From JAMQPK01 sp963782595 (GTDB taxonomy: Bacteria; Acidobacteriota; Vicinamibacteria; Vicinamibacterales; JAMQPK01), in contig CAWAKJ010000005.1 in the NCBI GenBank assembly GCA_963782595.1, forward strand, positions 372,001 to 436,000: 64,000 nucleotides of DNA. The letters run 5' to 3'. Positions 1 through 8,396 of this stretch are shown here, in pieces. The position numbers and the translations under genes were made by a program. How positions within the stretch are numbered: the first letter of the stretch is position 1; every line of letters starts with the position of its first letter. The notes under the pieces were generated by a model. It ran no database searches, was not told the origin of the DNA, and was given only the letters and a program-made list of their open reading frames with translations.

Positions 1-799
1 CGGGCACCGAACGGCTGACGACGGTGCCGAGCACGAACAGCGCCTGTTCGAACGGCATGCCCAGGCATCCATAGTCGGTGTCCATCAGCGCATACGAGCC
101 CGCCTGGATTTCGTTGATGCGCTCGACCTCGCTGCTGATGTCGAAGCTCCCGGTTCCACCTCCAGAGACTAGCTCGATCGGCAGTCCCTGGTCGGCGAAC
201 ATCTTCGCGGTTGCCGCCAGCTGGTTCATCGAGCGTCGCACAGCGGCTTCGCGATCGGCGCGATCGTGAATGCCGACCGCATGGCCCTCGTATCCCATCA
301 CGCCCCGCAGCTTAAGTCCAGGCATGCCGAGCGCGCGTTTCGCAAGAGCAACGGCTTCTTCGCCGGGCGCCACACCGCAGCGGTTCTGGCCGACGTTCAC
401 GTCGACGAGCACGCCGATCATGACGCCGGCATCGGTGGCGGCGCGGCTTAGCTGCTCGAGACCGGCCGCAGAGTCGATCGCAACGGTCACCGTCACCGAT
501 TTCGCGAGGGCTGCGGCGCGACGGCATTTTCCGCTGTCCACGATTTCGTTGGCGATCAGAATGTCGTTCGACACCGTCGCGGCGACTTCTGCCTCGCCGA
601 CGGTTGCGCATGTCAGCCCGTTGCACGAGCCGGCAGCGATCTGGCGCCTGGCGATTTCCGGTGTCTTGTGCGCCTTGAAGTGCGGCCGCAGCTTGCAGCG
701 GCGTGCGGCGAAGTAGTCGCTCATGAGCCGGATGTTTCGCTCCATGGCGGGAAGATCGACGATGAGAGCGGGCGTGGGAATGTCGGACAGAGTTGTCAT
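1..799 (-). CDS. D-threonine aldolase / D-serine dehydratase-like PLP enzyme (partial)
   Basis: Read from the ATG at 799; about 266 codons are visible and the 3' end lies beyond the left edge. The N-terminal alanine-racemase-type barrel is recognisable: RPHFKAHKTPE near residues 38-48 holds the likely PLP lysine (K42), and VDVNVGQNRCG and the late SGGGTGSFD motif are typical of the DSD1/D-threonine aldolase family. These enzymes are PLP-dependent and metal-requiring at the C-terminal domain, which is missing here. The exact substrate (D-threonine, 3-hydroxy-D-aspartate or D-serine) cannot be decided from this half. It lies downstream of and in the same direction as the TPR membrane protein. 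Confidence 0.8.
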   Translation of the reverse strand, partial: MTTLSDIPTPALIVDLPAMERNIRLMSDYFAARRCKLRPHFKAHKTPEIARRQIAAGSCNGLTCATVGEAEVAATVSNDILIANEIVDSGKCRRAAALAKSVTVTVAIDSAAGLEQLSRAATDAGVMIGVLVDVNVGQNRCGVAPGEEAVALAKRALGMPGLKLRGVMGYEGHAVGIHDRADREAAVRRSMNQLAATAKMFADQGLPIELVSGGGTGSFDISSEVERINEIQAGSYALMDTDYGCLGMPFEQALFVLGTVVSRSVP

Positions 800-819
800 A
801 GATGAGTGCACCAGAGGTT

Positions 820-2700
820 CTACTTAGGTTGTGAGCGTATGACCTGCTGAAGGCGCGCAAGATCCTGCTGAAGGACCTCGTCCTCCGGGCGGAATTTTAC
901 CGCCGTCTCGAGATGCGCGAGTCCCTCCTGCAGCCGCCCCTGCTGGGCGAGCAGTTTGCCCATCAGGTGGAGCGCATCCGGGTCCGTGGGGCGGAGAGCC
1001 AGCGCGCGCTGGGCTTCGGCGAACGACTCCCGAAACTGCTCAGTGTCGTACAGCGCGGCCGCCAGGTAATAGCGCGCGCTCGCGTTCTGCTCGTGCAGGT
1101 CGAGCGCGTGCCGGAACTGGTCGATCGCCTCGGTGAATCTGCGATCTTGAGCCAGGGTTACGCCGTAGCTGTTGTAGGCAGTGACGAGCATCTGCCGCGC
1201 CTCGGCATCGTGAGGCGTCATGACAAGCGTCATCCGGAGCTGGCTAATCGCTTCGGGCCAGCTCGATAGCCGCAGATACGCGCTCCCCATGGTTCTATGC
1301 GCCCAGGGCACTTCCTCGCGCATGGGGTGCTCGCCGACAAGCACGTCGAGCTCGCGGATGGCCTCGGTGTACCGCTTCAGGTTGAACAGCGCGACGCCCA
1401 GGTTGTATCGCCCGCGAGGATCAGTGCGTGCGGCGATGCGCAGCAGCGGCAGCGCTTCGTCGTCGCGCTGGCGCCGCACCAGTTCGCTGCCGACGCTTGC
1501 ATACGCCACGTCGGTCGGCCAGCGTTCGAGCGTGGTCTCGGCCAGCGTCAGCCACGATTGATGCTCGGCATTCCGTCGGATGGTGCCGGCCCCCAAGAGT
1601 ACCGCGGCGACCGTCATCGACGTCAGCGCAAGCCTGCGCGAGCCATACTGCCGCACCGAGGTCCATCTGTAGAGGGCAACCACGATACCGGTCAGAACCG
1701 ACATGAGCGGCAAGTACATCCGGCGCTCGGCGCCCACTTCTGTGGCAATCGGAATGAAGCTGGAGGATGGCGCAAGCGTGATGAAGAACCACGCAGCCAG
1801 AAACGCCGCCGGCGGACTCCACCGGAACGCCGCCACCCCGACAATCGCCAGCGAGGCGATGGCGGCGGCGTGCGGCAGCACGTCGCCGAGGCCATAGGCG
1901 ACGGGTGGGCCGTAGTTGATCACGAGATCGACCGGCCAGAAAACCAGACGGAGATATCTCGTAATCATCACTGACTGGTTCAGGAGGTACGTCCAGACGC
2001 CGACGCCGGTCTCGAAACCTGCAGAATTCGATCGGGGAGCCGCTGCCAGCTGAAGCGCGAGGAACACCCAGGTGAGCGCGAGGCCCAAGTACAGCCGCCA
2101 GCGCGAACGGAAAGCGTCGCGTAGCGTTTCGAATAGGAAGACGCGATCGAACAACACGACCACGAGCGGCGCGGTCACCATCGATTCCTTGCAGCCCATG
2201 CCAAGCGCGCAGGCGCCAACCGCCGCGGCCTGCCACCCTGCGGGATGCGACGACACGTGCGCCCGAAGACTCGCATAGAGGGTGAGCAGATAGAACAGCG
2301 CCATCAGCGATTCGGTCCGCTGCGTGATGTAGGTCACCGCATCGGTCGTAAGCGGATGGACGGTCCAGAGAAGCGCGACGGCGAGTGCGAGATCGGAAGA
2401 GTGTCGCCCGAACGTCGCGCTGAGTCGTGGAAGCGCCAGTGTTCGCCGGATGAGGCCGAACAGCAGCAGCGCGCATGCGGCGTGAATGACAAGATTCGTG
2501 GCGCGATACGCAGGGGCGTCCAGCTCGCTTGCCGCATAGTTCAACGCAAACGTCAGGCCGGCGACGGGACGGCCGGCAAGCGGTGTGTTCTCCGGCTGCG
2601 ATCGTGCGCTCGCCACCGACCGTATCGCCTGGTTCTCGACGATCGAAATCTGGTCGTCGAAAATAAACGGCGCGGACAGGCTGTTGGCGTATACGAGCAT
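820..2700 (-). CDS. TMTC-like polytopic membrane protein with C-terminal TPRs
   Basis: 626 aa. The N-terminal two thirds is hydrophobic with about 10-12 membrane segments. It opens with a YANSLSAPFIFDD motif like that of TMTC/PMT-type membrane glycosyltransferases, in which the acidic pair after the first segment is characteristic. From about residue 395 there are five or six tetratricopeptide repeats (for example GRYNLGVALFNLKRYTEAI and ASARYYLAAALYDTEQFRE). Relatives are annotated as TPR or O-mannosyltransferase-like proteins; transferase activity here is inference. No ATG, GTG or TTG was found in the codons just upstream, so the ATG at 2700 is the best start. Confidence 0.75.
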   Translation of the reverse strand: MLVYANSLSAPFIFDDQISIVENQAIRSVASARSQPENTPLAGRPVAGLTFALNYAASELDAPAYRATNLVIHAACALLLFGLIRRTLALPRLSATFGRHSSDLALAVALLWTVHPLTTDAVTYITQRTESLMALFYLLTLYASLRAHVSSHPAGWQAAAVGACALGMGCKESMVTAPLVVVLFDRVFLFETLRDAFRSRWRLYLGLALTWVFLALQLAAAPRSNSAGFETGVGVWTYLLNQSVMITRYLRLVFWPVDLVINYGPPVAYGLGDVLPHAAAIASLAIVGVAAFRWSPPAAFLAAWFFITLAPSSSFIPIATEVGAERRMYLPLMSVLTGIVVALYRWTSVRQYGSRRLALTSMTVAAVLLGAGTIRRNAEHQSWLTLAETTLERWPTDVAYASVGSELVRRQRDDEALPLLRIAARTDPRGRYNLGVALFNLKRYTEAIRELDVLVGEHPMREEVPWAHRTMGSAYLRLSSWPEAISQLRMTLVMTPHDAEARQMLVTAYNSYGVTLAQDRRFTEAIDQFRHALDLHEQNASARYYLAAALYDTEQFRESFAEAQRALALRPTDPDALHLMGKLLAQQGRLQEGLAHLETAVKFRPEDEVLQQDLARLQQVIRSQPK

Positions 2701-2739
2701 CGCGGCCAGTACCGAGGACCGCCGCGCGCCAGGGCCCCT

Positions 2740-2800
2740 TGTCGCGGTTCCGGGTTCTGCGTTCTGCGTTCTGGGTTCCGGTTCTCGGTTCGGCCCTCGG
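2740..2800. repeat. degenerate GGTTCTG-type tandem repeat
   Basis: A run of about eight imperfect units based on GGTTCTG/CGTTCTG/GGTTCCG lies between the cupin gene and the TPR membrane gene. It is the complementary-strand form of the AGAACCC/T repeats at 19388 and 55540. Confidence 0.6.
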
Positions 2801-2844
2801 ACGGCGCCGATTCACGGGAGTCCGCTTCACGTCCGTCGAACTAC

Positions 2845-3366
2845 TTATTTCTGGTTAGGCAGATACAACGACATCAGCGTCAGGTTTCCCTTGATGTCGA
2901 CAAATTCGTGGGGCACGCCGGACGGAACGACAACCCAGTCGCCTTTGCTCAACGTCTGTCGGGTGCCCCCCGTAATCGTCTTGCCGGAGAGGTTGGTCCC
3001 ATTCTTCGTTGCGTTCGGAATCGTGCCGCCCGTGACAATAGTTCCGGCGCCGTCGATGACGTGGAAGAGCTCGGCCACGGCTTCGTGCGAGGAGGCACCT
3101 TGCGCGACCGGATTGCGTTTCTCGACGTTCACGTTGTACGGGCCGAGACTGAACACGCGTACGTTCGTGCTGCGGCTGTCGGGCTTCCCCTTCGCGAGGG
3201 CAGCGGCTACGTCGGCCGCGGACATGTAGCTTGCCCGATCGGACGGAGCCTGCGGATTGGCCGGCTGCTGGGCAAACGCCGGCGAGATTCGGAGGGCGGG
3301 TCCTGCAGGACCCGCCCCACCTGCTGCCAGCACGGCAACAATGGCGGCGGCGAGAAGAATGCGCAT
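2845..3366 (-). CDS. secreted single-domain cupin protein
   Basis: 173 aa. Residues 1-33 form a signal peptide (hydrophobic core, cleavage probably after SPAFA). Residues 80-165 form a cupin fold: ELFHVIDGAGTIVTGG is motif 1 and GDWVVVPSGVPHEFVDI is motif 2 with the expected Gly, Pro and His positions. Motif 1 keeps one His (in FHVI), so metal binding is plausible but not certain. Small exported cupins of this type have no assigned reaction. Monocistronic on the minus strand, back to back with the sigma-factor gene. Confidence 0.8.
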   Translation of the reverse strand: MRILLAAAIVAVLAAGGAGPAGPALRISPAFAQQPANPQAPSDRASYMSAADVAAALAKGKPDSRSTNVRVFSLGPYNVNVEKRNPVAQGASSHEAVAELFHVIDGAGTIVTGGTIPNATKNGTNLSGKTITGGTRQTLSKGDWVVVPSGVPHEFVDIKGNLTLMSLYLPNQK

Positions 3367-3404
3367 GAATGCCTCCTGTGGCGCGGATTCTAACAGGCTT
3401 CGCC

Positions 3405-3455
3405 TGGTGGGCTTCAGGCTCTAGACTTCGGCTTCAGGCTTCGGGCCGGGTAAAA
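3405..3455. repeat. degenerate GGCTTCAGGC tandem repeat
   Basis: Several imperfect copies of GGCTTCAGGCT/TCGGCTTCAGGC precede the sigma-factor gene. They belong to the same class of short-period intergenic repeats as others in the window. Confidence 0.5.
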
Positions 3456-3501
3456 AAAAACCCAACAATGGTGAACCTGGCGGCGTCTATTGCGTGGGTG
3501 G

Positions 3502-3542
3502 CCCTTCGACAGGCTCAGGGTCATCCTGAGCATAGTCAAAGG
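3502..3542. repeat. palindromic element of the CTTCGACAGGCTCAGG type
   Basis: The arms CCTTCGACAGGCTCAGG and CCTGAGCATAGTCAAAGG form an imperfect hairpin that ends one base before the sigma-factor ATG. Sequences of this type are, from memory, widespread repeats in environmental bacterial genomes. A second copy is at 29948-29996. Confidence 0.75.
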
Positions 3543-4088
3543 ATGGATGATGGCGAGCTCATCGAACGGGTTCGCGCGGGCGAAACGACCGCCTTTGGCG
3601 AGCTCGTCGAGCGCCATCGCGGCGCCGTCTACAGGGCAGCGCTGGCGGCGCTCGGCAACGAAGCCGATGCCGAAGACGTCGCGCAGGAAGCGCTGGTGCT
3701 GGCCTACAGGCACTTCGACCAATTCCGGGGCGACGCCAGCGTACGGACGTGGATGATCTCGATTGCGTGGCGGCTTTCGATGAGCCGCCGGCGTCGTTTG
3801 AGCTGGAAGGTCAGAAGGATGTTTGCGCCGGAGTCGGATCTCGAAGGAGTGCGCTCGCCGGCACAATCGCCGGAAGCGCGACTGTACTCAGCCGAGATGG
3901 TGCAGGCCGTGCGGCGTCATATCCGTCAGTTGCCACCAAAGCTTCGTGATGCGTTGTTGCTGGCGGCGGCCGCCGATCTCACGCAGGATGAGCTCGCCAA
4001 GGCCATGAACATTCCGCCCGCCACGTTTCGTGGCCGCGTTCGGGACGCGCGATTGCGACTGAAGAAAGCGCTCGGCAGGGAACAATGA
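3543..4088 (+). CDS. ECF-family RNA polymerase sigma factor
   Basis: 182 aa from the ATG at 3543. The open frame runs further 5' but would then encode the palindromic repeat, so the short start is preferred. Region 2 is seen in GELVERHRGAVYRAALAALGNEADAEDVAQEALVLAYRH form (helix with DAEDVAQE, residues about 42-50) and FRGDASVRTWMISIAWRLSMSRRR (2.3-2.4). Region 4 follows from about residue 120 (RQLPPKLRDALLLAA, then a helix-turn-helix with TQDELAKAMNIPPATFRGRVRDAR). It overlaps the next gene by ATGA, consistent with a sigma/anti-sigma pair. Target promoters are unknown. Confidence 0.9.
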   Translation: MDDGELIERVRAGETTAFGELVERHRGAVYRAALAALGNEADAEDVAQEALVLAYRHFDQFRGDASVRTWMISIAWRLSMSRRRRLSWKVRRMFAPESDLEGVRSPAQSPEARLYSAEMVQAVRRHIRQLPPKLRDALLLAAAADLTQDELAKAMNIPPATFRGRVRDARLRLKKALGREQ

Positions 4089-4636
4089 GTCCACAGGATC
4101 TCGACACGCTCATCGACGCGGCTGCGCGGGAGATGGTCGCTGGCGATCCATCGCGTGCGTTGAGTCACAGGGTGATGTCCGAGGTGCGCGGGCGCATCGA
4201 GCCGGCACCGCGAGGATGGGTGTGGGTGTTTCGAACCGCTGGCGCTGTCGTGCTCTGTGCAGTGGTTGCAACCCTCGTCGTGAGCCGGAATCAAGTGCAT
4301 GCGCCGGTCAGTCTCCTTCCGGCATCTGAGACCTCCCAAACGCGCACCGGGGAGCAACCCGTCGCACCACCTGGTGCCCCGACCGTTTCGCGTCAGCCAG
4401 GCGAACGGTTGGTCCCCCGCCTGGAAACGCGTCGAGTGGCGCTCGGCACCGACGTACCTCCCGCTCCGGCGCGCGATGTCGAGGCGCCGTTGACGCCGTC
4501 GGTCGAACCTCTCGCGATCGAACCGATCATGTTGTCTGGGCTCGACGTGCCGCCGCTCGAGAATCAGCCAACGACCATCGACGACATCGAGATTAGTGAC
4601 ATCACAATCGAGCCCCTGGCGGCGTCCAATGACTGA
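4085..4636 (+). CDS. putative membrane-anchored anti-sigma partner
   Basis: 183 aa, start overlapping the sigma stop (ATGA). The N-terminal 48 residues are cytoplasmic and helical (LDTLIDAAAREMVAGDPSRALSHRV form). One membrane segment follows at about 49-66 (VFRTAGAVVLCAVVATLVV), then a Pro/Thr/Glu-rich periplasmic tail. There is no zinc-binding HxxxCxxC motif of the ZAS class. Its role as an anti-sigma factor is inferred from position and topology only. Confidence 0.55.
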   Translation: MSPQDLDTLIDAAAREMVAGDPSRALSHRVMSEVRGRIEPAPRGWVWVFRTAGAVVLCAVVATLVVSRNQVHAPVSLLPASETSQTRTGEQPVAPPGAPTVSRQPGERLVPRLETRRVALGTDVPPAPARDVEAPLTPSVEPLAIEPIMLSGLDVPPLENQPTTIDDIEISDITIEPLAASND

Positions 4637-4648
4637 GGAGTATCACTC

Positions 4649-5197
4649 ATGAAGCGCTACGTTGCCTTGTTTGTCGCCCTTTCCACGCTCTCGGCGCTCG
4701 CCCAGCAGCCTGCCGCACCAAAACCCGTAGCGCCGCCGAAAGCTCCGGCCGCCCCTCAAGCCCCGGCAGCTCCGAAACCCCCAGCTCCCGTCCCAGAGCC
4801 ATCCGAGGGAGGTCAGCTGGTCAATATCCGGCTCGATGTTTCCGTGATCGACCAGAAGGAGAGTAACGTCGGCCAGCCAAAGACGTTGATGGTGATCCTC
4901 GCCGACAAGGCAATGGCCCGGGCACGCGCCGCCTATGAGGATCGCTCGGTATCGGTCGATGCAAGGCCGGCAATTGTCGATGGGTTGATCCGCGTCTACG
5001 TGACGGTCAACAGCCAGGAACCACCGAATTTGATGACCCCCGGTGCCCAGGTCAAGCAGCCCGACCCGCTCCTGAACTGGTCGAATTCGTTCACATTGCT
5101 GCTGCAGTCCGGAAAGCCGATGGTTGTACTGGAAACATCCGACGCGGTGACAAAGCGCAAGATGTCTATTGAAGTGAAGGCGACGATTCTGAAGTAG
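4649..5197 (+). CDS. secreted Pro/Ala-rich protein of unknown function
   Basis: 182 aa. A signal peptide of about 18 residues (ending ALAQ) is followed by a low-complexity AAPKPVAPPKAPAAP linker to residue 55. A compact beta-rich domain then runs to the C terminus (VNIRLDVSVIDQ ... KRKMSIEVKATI). The domain looks like those in type II/III secretion-like or FimV-adjacent hypothetical proteins, but I do not recognise a family. It starts 12 bp after the putative anti-sigma gene and is probably the third gene of that operon. Confidence 0.6.
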   Translation: MKRYVALFVALSTLSALAQQPAAPKPVAPPKAPAAPQAPAAPKPPAPVPEPSEGGQLVNIRLDVSVIDQKESNVGQPKTLMVILADKAMARARAAYEDRSVSVDARPAIVDGLIRVYVTVNSQEPPNLMTPGAQVKQPDPLLNWSNSFTLLLQSGKPMVVLETSDAVTKRKMSIEVKATILK

Positions 5198-5237
5198 GAG
5201 CAACCTGTTCTTCCTGAGCGCGACTGTTCCATGTCGC

Positions 5238-5690
5238 TTAACAAGAGATCAGGAGCTCACGAGGTGGAATAGCGACCACTTCGGCATGCGGGTTCATGAC
5301 GCAGGTCGGCCCGTAGCCAATCCGGGTTTCGTCCCGTGCGCCTGTGACGTCGGCTGACACCCGCCACATCCTGGTTTCCCTAACACATTGGGCCCGCACG
5401 GCATTGTGGCGGCACTTCCACGTCTCGGCAGCCTGACGCTTCATCATGTTCTGTGATGGCACGAGCAGGACTTGGGCGCCCTGCGAAGCCACTGCTTTCG
5501 CTGCGTCGGAAAAGTTCGTGTCGTAGCAGATGTTGATACCGCAGGTGACACCGTTCAGGTTGAAAGTCGGATAGGCGTTCCCAGCTTGAAACAAGCGTTC
5601 ACCCGCCATGAGGTGGGTCTTGCGATAGGAGCCTTCCAGTACGCCGCGCCTCACAACGACCGCAGTATTGAAGTAGGCCGACCGTTTTTT
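5238..5690 (-). pseudogene. remnant of a carbon-nitrogen hydrolase (nitrilase superfamily)
   Basis: The minus frame encodes a nitrilase-like core: AYFNTAVVVRRGVLEGSYRKTHL (homology begins near 5690, with catalytic Lys in YRKTHL) and GINICYDTNFSDAAK with the catalytic Cys. GYGPTCVMNPHAEVV then runs to an abrupt stop. The first third of the enzyme, including the catalytic Glu of the Glu-Lys-Cys triad, is absent, and the C terminus ends early. The only ATG in frame (5654) starts after the domain has begun. The 5' side abuts the stop of the DUF4159 gene. I read this as a decayed fragment and not a functional short gene. Confidence 0.75.
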
Positions 5691-5720
5691 GAAACTGCTT
5701 CGAGCGTGCGTCGGCGCGCC

Positions 5721-6539
5721 TTAGTGCGTCATCGCGTACAGGAGCACATCGATCCCGATGGCGTAGCCGTTGACCGAGAACATGTGGAAGTAGCTGGGAT
5801 CCTCGGACTCGCGCTCGTACGCATCGCCAAAATCGGTGTTGTGTGTCATCAGCACCATGACGCGCTCGTGTTTGTCCTGGATGCCTCGCACGTGCAGCTC
5901 GTCGCTGTCCTTCCCCCGCTCCGACGTGCGGCGCTCGAATCGCCACAGTCCGACGTTTGGAATCTGCGGCAGCGTATTGACCGGGAAGAGCATGCGGAAC
6001 ATCGTGTGATCGACGGTCAGATCGATAATCGGATATTCGGCGGGTGAGAGCGCTTTGCCAATCTGGTTTTCCCAGTTGCGCCATGCGCGGCTACCCCAGA
6101 AATCGTCGACCCAGAGGAATCCGCCCTTCAAAAGATACGCGCGAAGGTTGGCGGCCTCTTCGTGACTGAAGTAGGACCCTCCCGGCTCGCTCATCATCAG
6201 GAACGGGCAGCGGAACAGTGACGAATCGGTCAGCTTGACAAGCACGGGATATGGATTGCCTTCGCCGTCCTGGGTAACCGGCGCCTTGGTGAGCTCCATC
6301 AGACGGATCGTGAGATTCTCGTCTGCGCGCGGGTAGTCGACGTACCATCCATCGCCGTCGCCCGCGGCGCCGTTGCGGAACCAGACGCGGCAGAAGCGGA
6401 AGCCGCCATCGTACTCAGGCAAACTGCCCTGGGGGTCGGAGGCGTGAGGCGCCCGTCGCGAAAGCTGCGGCAAGCCGTACTGAGCCGCGGCAGTGGCCGC
6501 CAGTAGAACCGCAGCAAGTAGAAAGGCGGCAGCCCGCAT
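5721..6539 (-). CDS. DUF4159 domain-containing secreted protein
   Basis: 272 aa. A signal peptide (residues 1-19, ending AAAQ) is followed by the DUF4159 domain: FCRVWFRNG ... GWYVDYPRADENLTIRLMELTK, LKGGFLWVDDFWGSRAWRNW and FPVNTLPQIPNVGLWRFERR. DUF4159 has a glutamine-amidotransferase/ThuA-like fold and is usually found next to MoxR, DUF58 and von Willebrand genes, none of which are here. Molecular role unknown. Its stop lies about 30 bp from the nitrilase remnant. Confidence 0.85.
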   Translation of the reverse strand: MRAAAFLLAAVLLAATAAAQYGLPQLSRRAPHASDPQGSLPEYDGGFRFCRVWFRNGAAGDGDGWYVDYPRADENLTIRLMELTKAPVTQDGEGNPYPVLVKLTDSSLFRCPFLMMSEPGGSYFSHEEAANLRAYLLKGGFLWVDDFWGSRAWRNWENQIGKALSPAEYPIIDLTVDHTMFRMLFPVNTLPQIPNVGLWRFERRTSERGKDSDELHVRGIQDKHERVMVLMTHNTDFGDAYERESEDPSYFHMFSVNGYAIGIDVLLYAMTH

Positions 6540-6595
6540 AAATCTCTGACTTGACCTATTCAGAATCCGTGCCGACCTACTATAGTGATTCCAAC

Positions 6596-7132
6596 ATGGA
6601 AATCGTCCGCCATCCCCGTGCCCGTCGTTATGTTATCCGCGTCAGGGGCGACGGAAGTGTCCGAATCACGGTTCCCCGAGGGGGTTCGCGGCGCGATGCC
6701 GAGATCTTCGCCGAACAGCACCGCCTCTGGATTGAGCAACAGCGCACCCGCATCGGCCAGCGAGCCGACCGACGTCTCGCGTACACGCCCGAAGCGATCA
6801 ACGAGCTGAAGCGACAGGCCGCAGTCGAACTGCCGCCGCACTTGCGCCGGCTCGCGACGCATCACGGCCTCGTTGTTTCACGCGTCAGTGTACGCAATCA
6901 GCGATCGAGATGGGGATCGTGCTCGCCGTCCGGACATATCTGTCTGAACTGGCGGCTCATGCTGATGCCAGACCACGTGCGTGATTATGTCCTGATTCAC
7001 GAGCTCATGCACCTGCGCCGCCTCGACCACTCCCGTCATTTCTGGCGGCTGGTGGCCCATGCATGCCCGGATTATCAACACGCGCGGCAGTGGCTGCGAG
7101 AAAACCGGCATCTGCTCGACGATCACATGTAG
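6596..7132 (+). CDS. YgjP-like zinc metallopeptidase domain protein (DUF45/M48-type)
   Basis: 178 aa from the ATG at 6596 (MEIVRHPRARRYVIRV). An upstream in-frame start at 6551 would sit before a TATAGT sequence (6581-6586) that looks like a -10 box, so transcription may begin just before the chosen ATG. The C-terminal half has RVSVRNQRSRWGSCSPSGHICLNWRL form and the zinc motif HELMHLRRLDHS (HExxH), diagnostic of the YgjP/UPF family related to SprT. The N-terminal beta domain is also typical. Substrate unknown; relatives sit beside type I restriction systems or stand alone, as here. Confidence 0.85.
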   Translation: MEIVRHPRARRYVIRVRGDGSVRITVPRGGSRRDAEIFAEQHRLWIEQQRTRIGQRADRRLAYTPEAINELKRQAAVELPPHLRRLATHHGLVVSRVSVRNQRSRWGSCSPSGHICLNWRLMLMPDHVRDYVLIHELMHLRRLDHSRHFWRLVAHACPDYQHARQWLRENRHLLDDHM

Positions 7133-7141
7133 TGTGATGGC

Positions 7142-8158
7142 TCACTCGACCCAGCCGACCAGTGGTCGATGGTCTGAGCCGTATCTGTTCTGAAGATGGC
7201 GGTAGTGCGCCCGCCTGTTCACGCCCACACGGAAGAACAGGTAGTCGAGTACGCGCAGTCCCAATCCCTGGCGATCGACCGACACCGGAGTTTCGCTGCC
7301 AATGTGGTCGAGCACTCTGACGGCGAGCTCGTCGCGGCCGTGCCAGGTATTCAGATCGGCGCCAACGACCAGGGGACCATCGGGCAGGAAGGGCACCATC
7401 GATCGAATCTGCACATCACGCAGCCACGGACTCCACAACAGCCGCAATCGCAGGCTCCAACTGCCGAGCGCATCGAGATGGATCGCTCCGACCGACACGG
7501 AATCGACCCGGGTGAGGATGGCGACGCGCCGCTGACCCTCGCCGGGCAACTCGATCGCCATCGGATCTGAGAGCGGCATGGTCGAAAGGATTGCGCTTCC
7601 GCGATCTTCCGCCGGGTCGTCCGCGGACCTGCCGTTGCGCATCGACGGTACATAGAGCAGTGAGAGCCCCAGATCCTGCGCGATGCGGACGATATCGATG
7701 GAATCGGCAGCGCCACGCGCCGGAATGCGATCGGCTCCAGATATGTCGGTCGCGAAGGCCGGTACGCCGTTCGTCCTGACGGCTTCCTGCAGCATCAGCA
7801 CGAAGTGATCGACCTTACGGCCGTTGGTGTGAACGCCCGCGCGAAGGTCGGCCACGAAGGCTCTGACGTCGCCGTTTCCTACGTGCACGTTCCAACTGAC
7901 GAACGTGATGTCTTCGATGCCGAGAGTCCGAAGAGTGTTCGCGGCGGGCGCCGGCATCACCACGGCGTCTCCAACACCTGCGCACCAGGTGTCGAGCCGG
8001 CGGCGTTCGCGTGTATCTTCCGGCGCAAGCCACTTGACGGCAGCCGATCGGCAGCCGCTGGAGGCAATCGGTGCAATCGTCGCAGGGTTCCAGCGGGCGC
8101 AGGCCGAAACGAGCATCGCAGGAAGGAACAACGACAGGCGAAGAAGAAGCAGTGCCAC
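7142..8158 (-). CDS. endonuclease/exonuclease/phosphatase family lipoprotein
   Basis: 338 aa. The N terminus is a lipoprotein-type signal (residues 1-20, LVSAC lipobox), so the protein is probably anchored in the periplasm. The EEP fold carries FVSWNVHVGNGD (Asn), LQEAVR (catalytic Glu), VVGADLNTWHG (Asp/Asn) and GSDHRPLVG (Asp-His). The family includes DNase I-like nucleases, sphingomyelinases and inositol phosphatases; the substrate cannot be told from the sequence. Convergent with the YgjP-like gene, with a 9-bp gap. Confidence 0.85.
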   Translation of the reverse strand: MALLLLRLSLFLPAMLVSACARWNPATIAPIASSGCRSAAVKWLAPEDTRERRRLDTWCAGVGDAVVMPAPAANTLRTLGIEDITFVSWNVHVGNGDVRAFVADLRAGVHTNGRKVDHFVLMLQEAVRTNGVPAFATDISGADRIPARGAADSIDIVRIAQDLGLSLLYVPSMRNGRSADDPAEDRGSAILSTMPLSDPMAIELPGEGQRRVAILTRVDSVSVGAIHLDALGSWSLRLRLLWSPWLRDVQIRSMVPFLPDGPLVVGADLNTWHGRDELAVRVLDHIGSETPVSVDRQGLGLRVLDYLFFRVGVNRRAHYRHLQNRYGSDHRPLVGWVE

Positions 8159-8171
8159 CGGATCGAACGAG

Positions 8172-8177
8172 TATAAT
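8172..8177 (+). promoter_or_regulatory. -10 box for tRNA-Leu
   Basis: A perfect TATAAT lies 21 bp before the tRNA. The position 17 bp further upstream (8149-8154) does not resemble TTGACA. The box falls just beyond the 5' end of the divergent EEP gene. Confidence 0.5.
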
Positions 8178-8198
8178 TATCCGTTCTTCCCACCCTTG

Positions 8199-8284
8199 GC
8201 CGGAGTGGTGAAACTGGCAGACGCGCCGGACTCAAAATCCGGTGGGGCTTACCCCCCGTGACGGTTCGATTCCGTCCTCCGGCA
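8199..8284 (+). tRNA. tRNA-Leu (anticodon CAA)
   Basis: The acceptor stem GCCGGAG pairs with CTCCGGC (8277-8283), with discriminator A at 8284. The anticodon stem CCGGA/TCCGG encloses the loop CTCAAAA, giving anticodon CAA for UUG codons. A long variable arm (GGGGCTTACCCCCC region) and the T-arm GGTTCGATTCC mark a class II tRNA. The 3' CCA is not encoded. Confidence 0.95.
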
Positions 8285-8299
8285 CTAGCTTCGCTTCAG

Positions 8300-8360
8300 G
8301 GCAGATGGCGGATGGCTGATGGCTGAAGGTACTTTCTGCCATCTGCCATGTGCCCTCTGC
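8300..8360. terminator. GGCAGAT-repeat inverted repeat between convergent units
   Basis: GGCAGATGGC (8300-8309) pairs with GCCATCTGCC (8338-8347). The arms are built from imperfect GGCAGAT/GGCTGAT heptamers. It sits between tRNA-Leu and the stop of the convergent TPR gene and could act as a bidirectional terminator. There is no U-tract. Confidence 0.4.
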
Positions 8361-8396
8361 CATGCAGACTTCAACTACCGACTTGCGCCTTACGAC

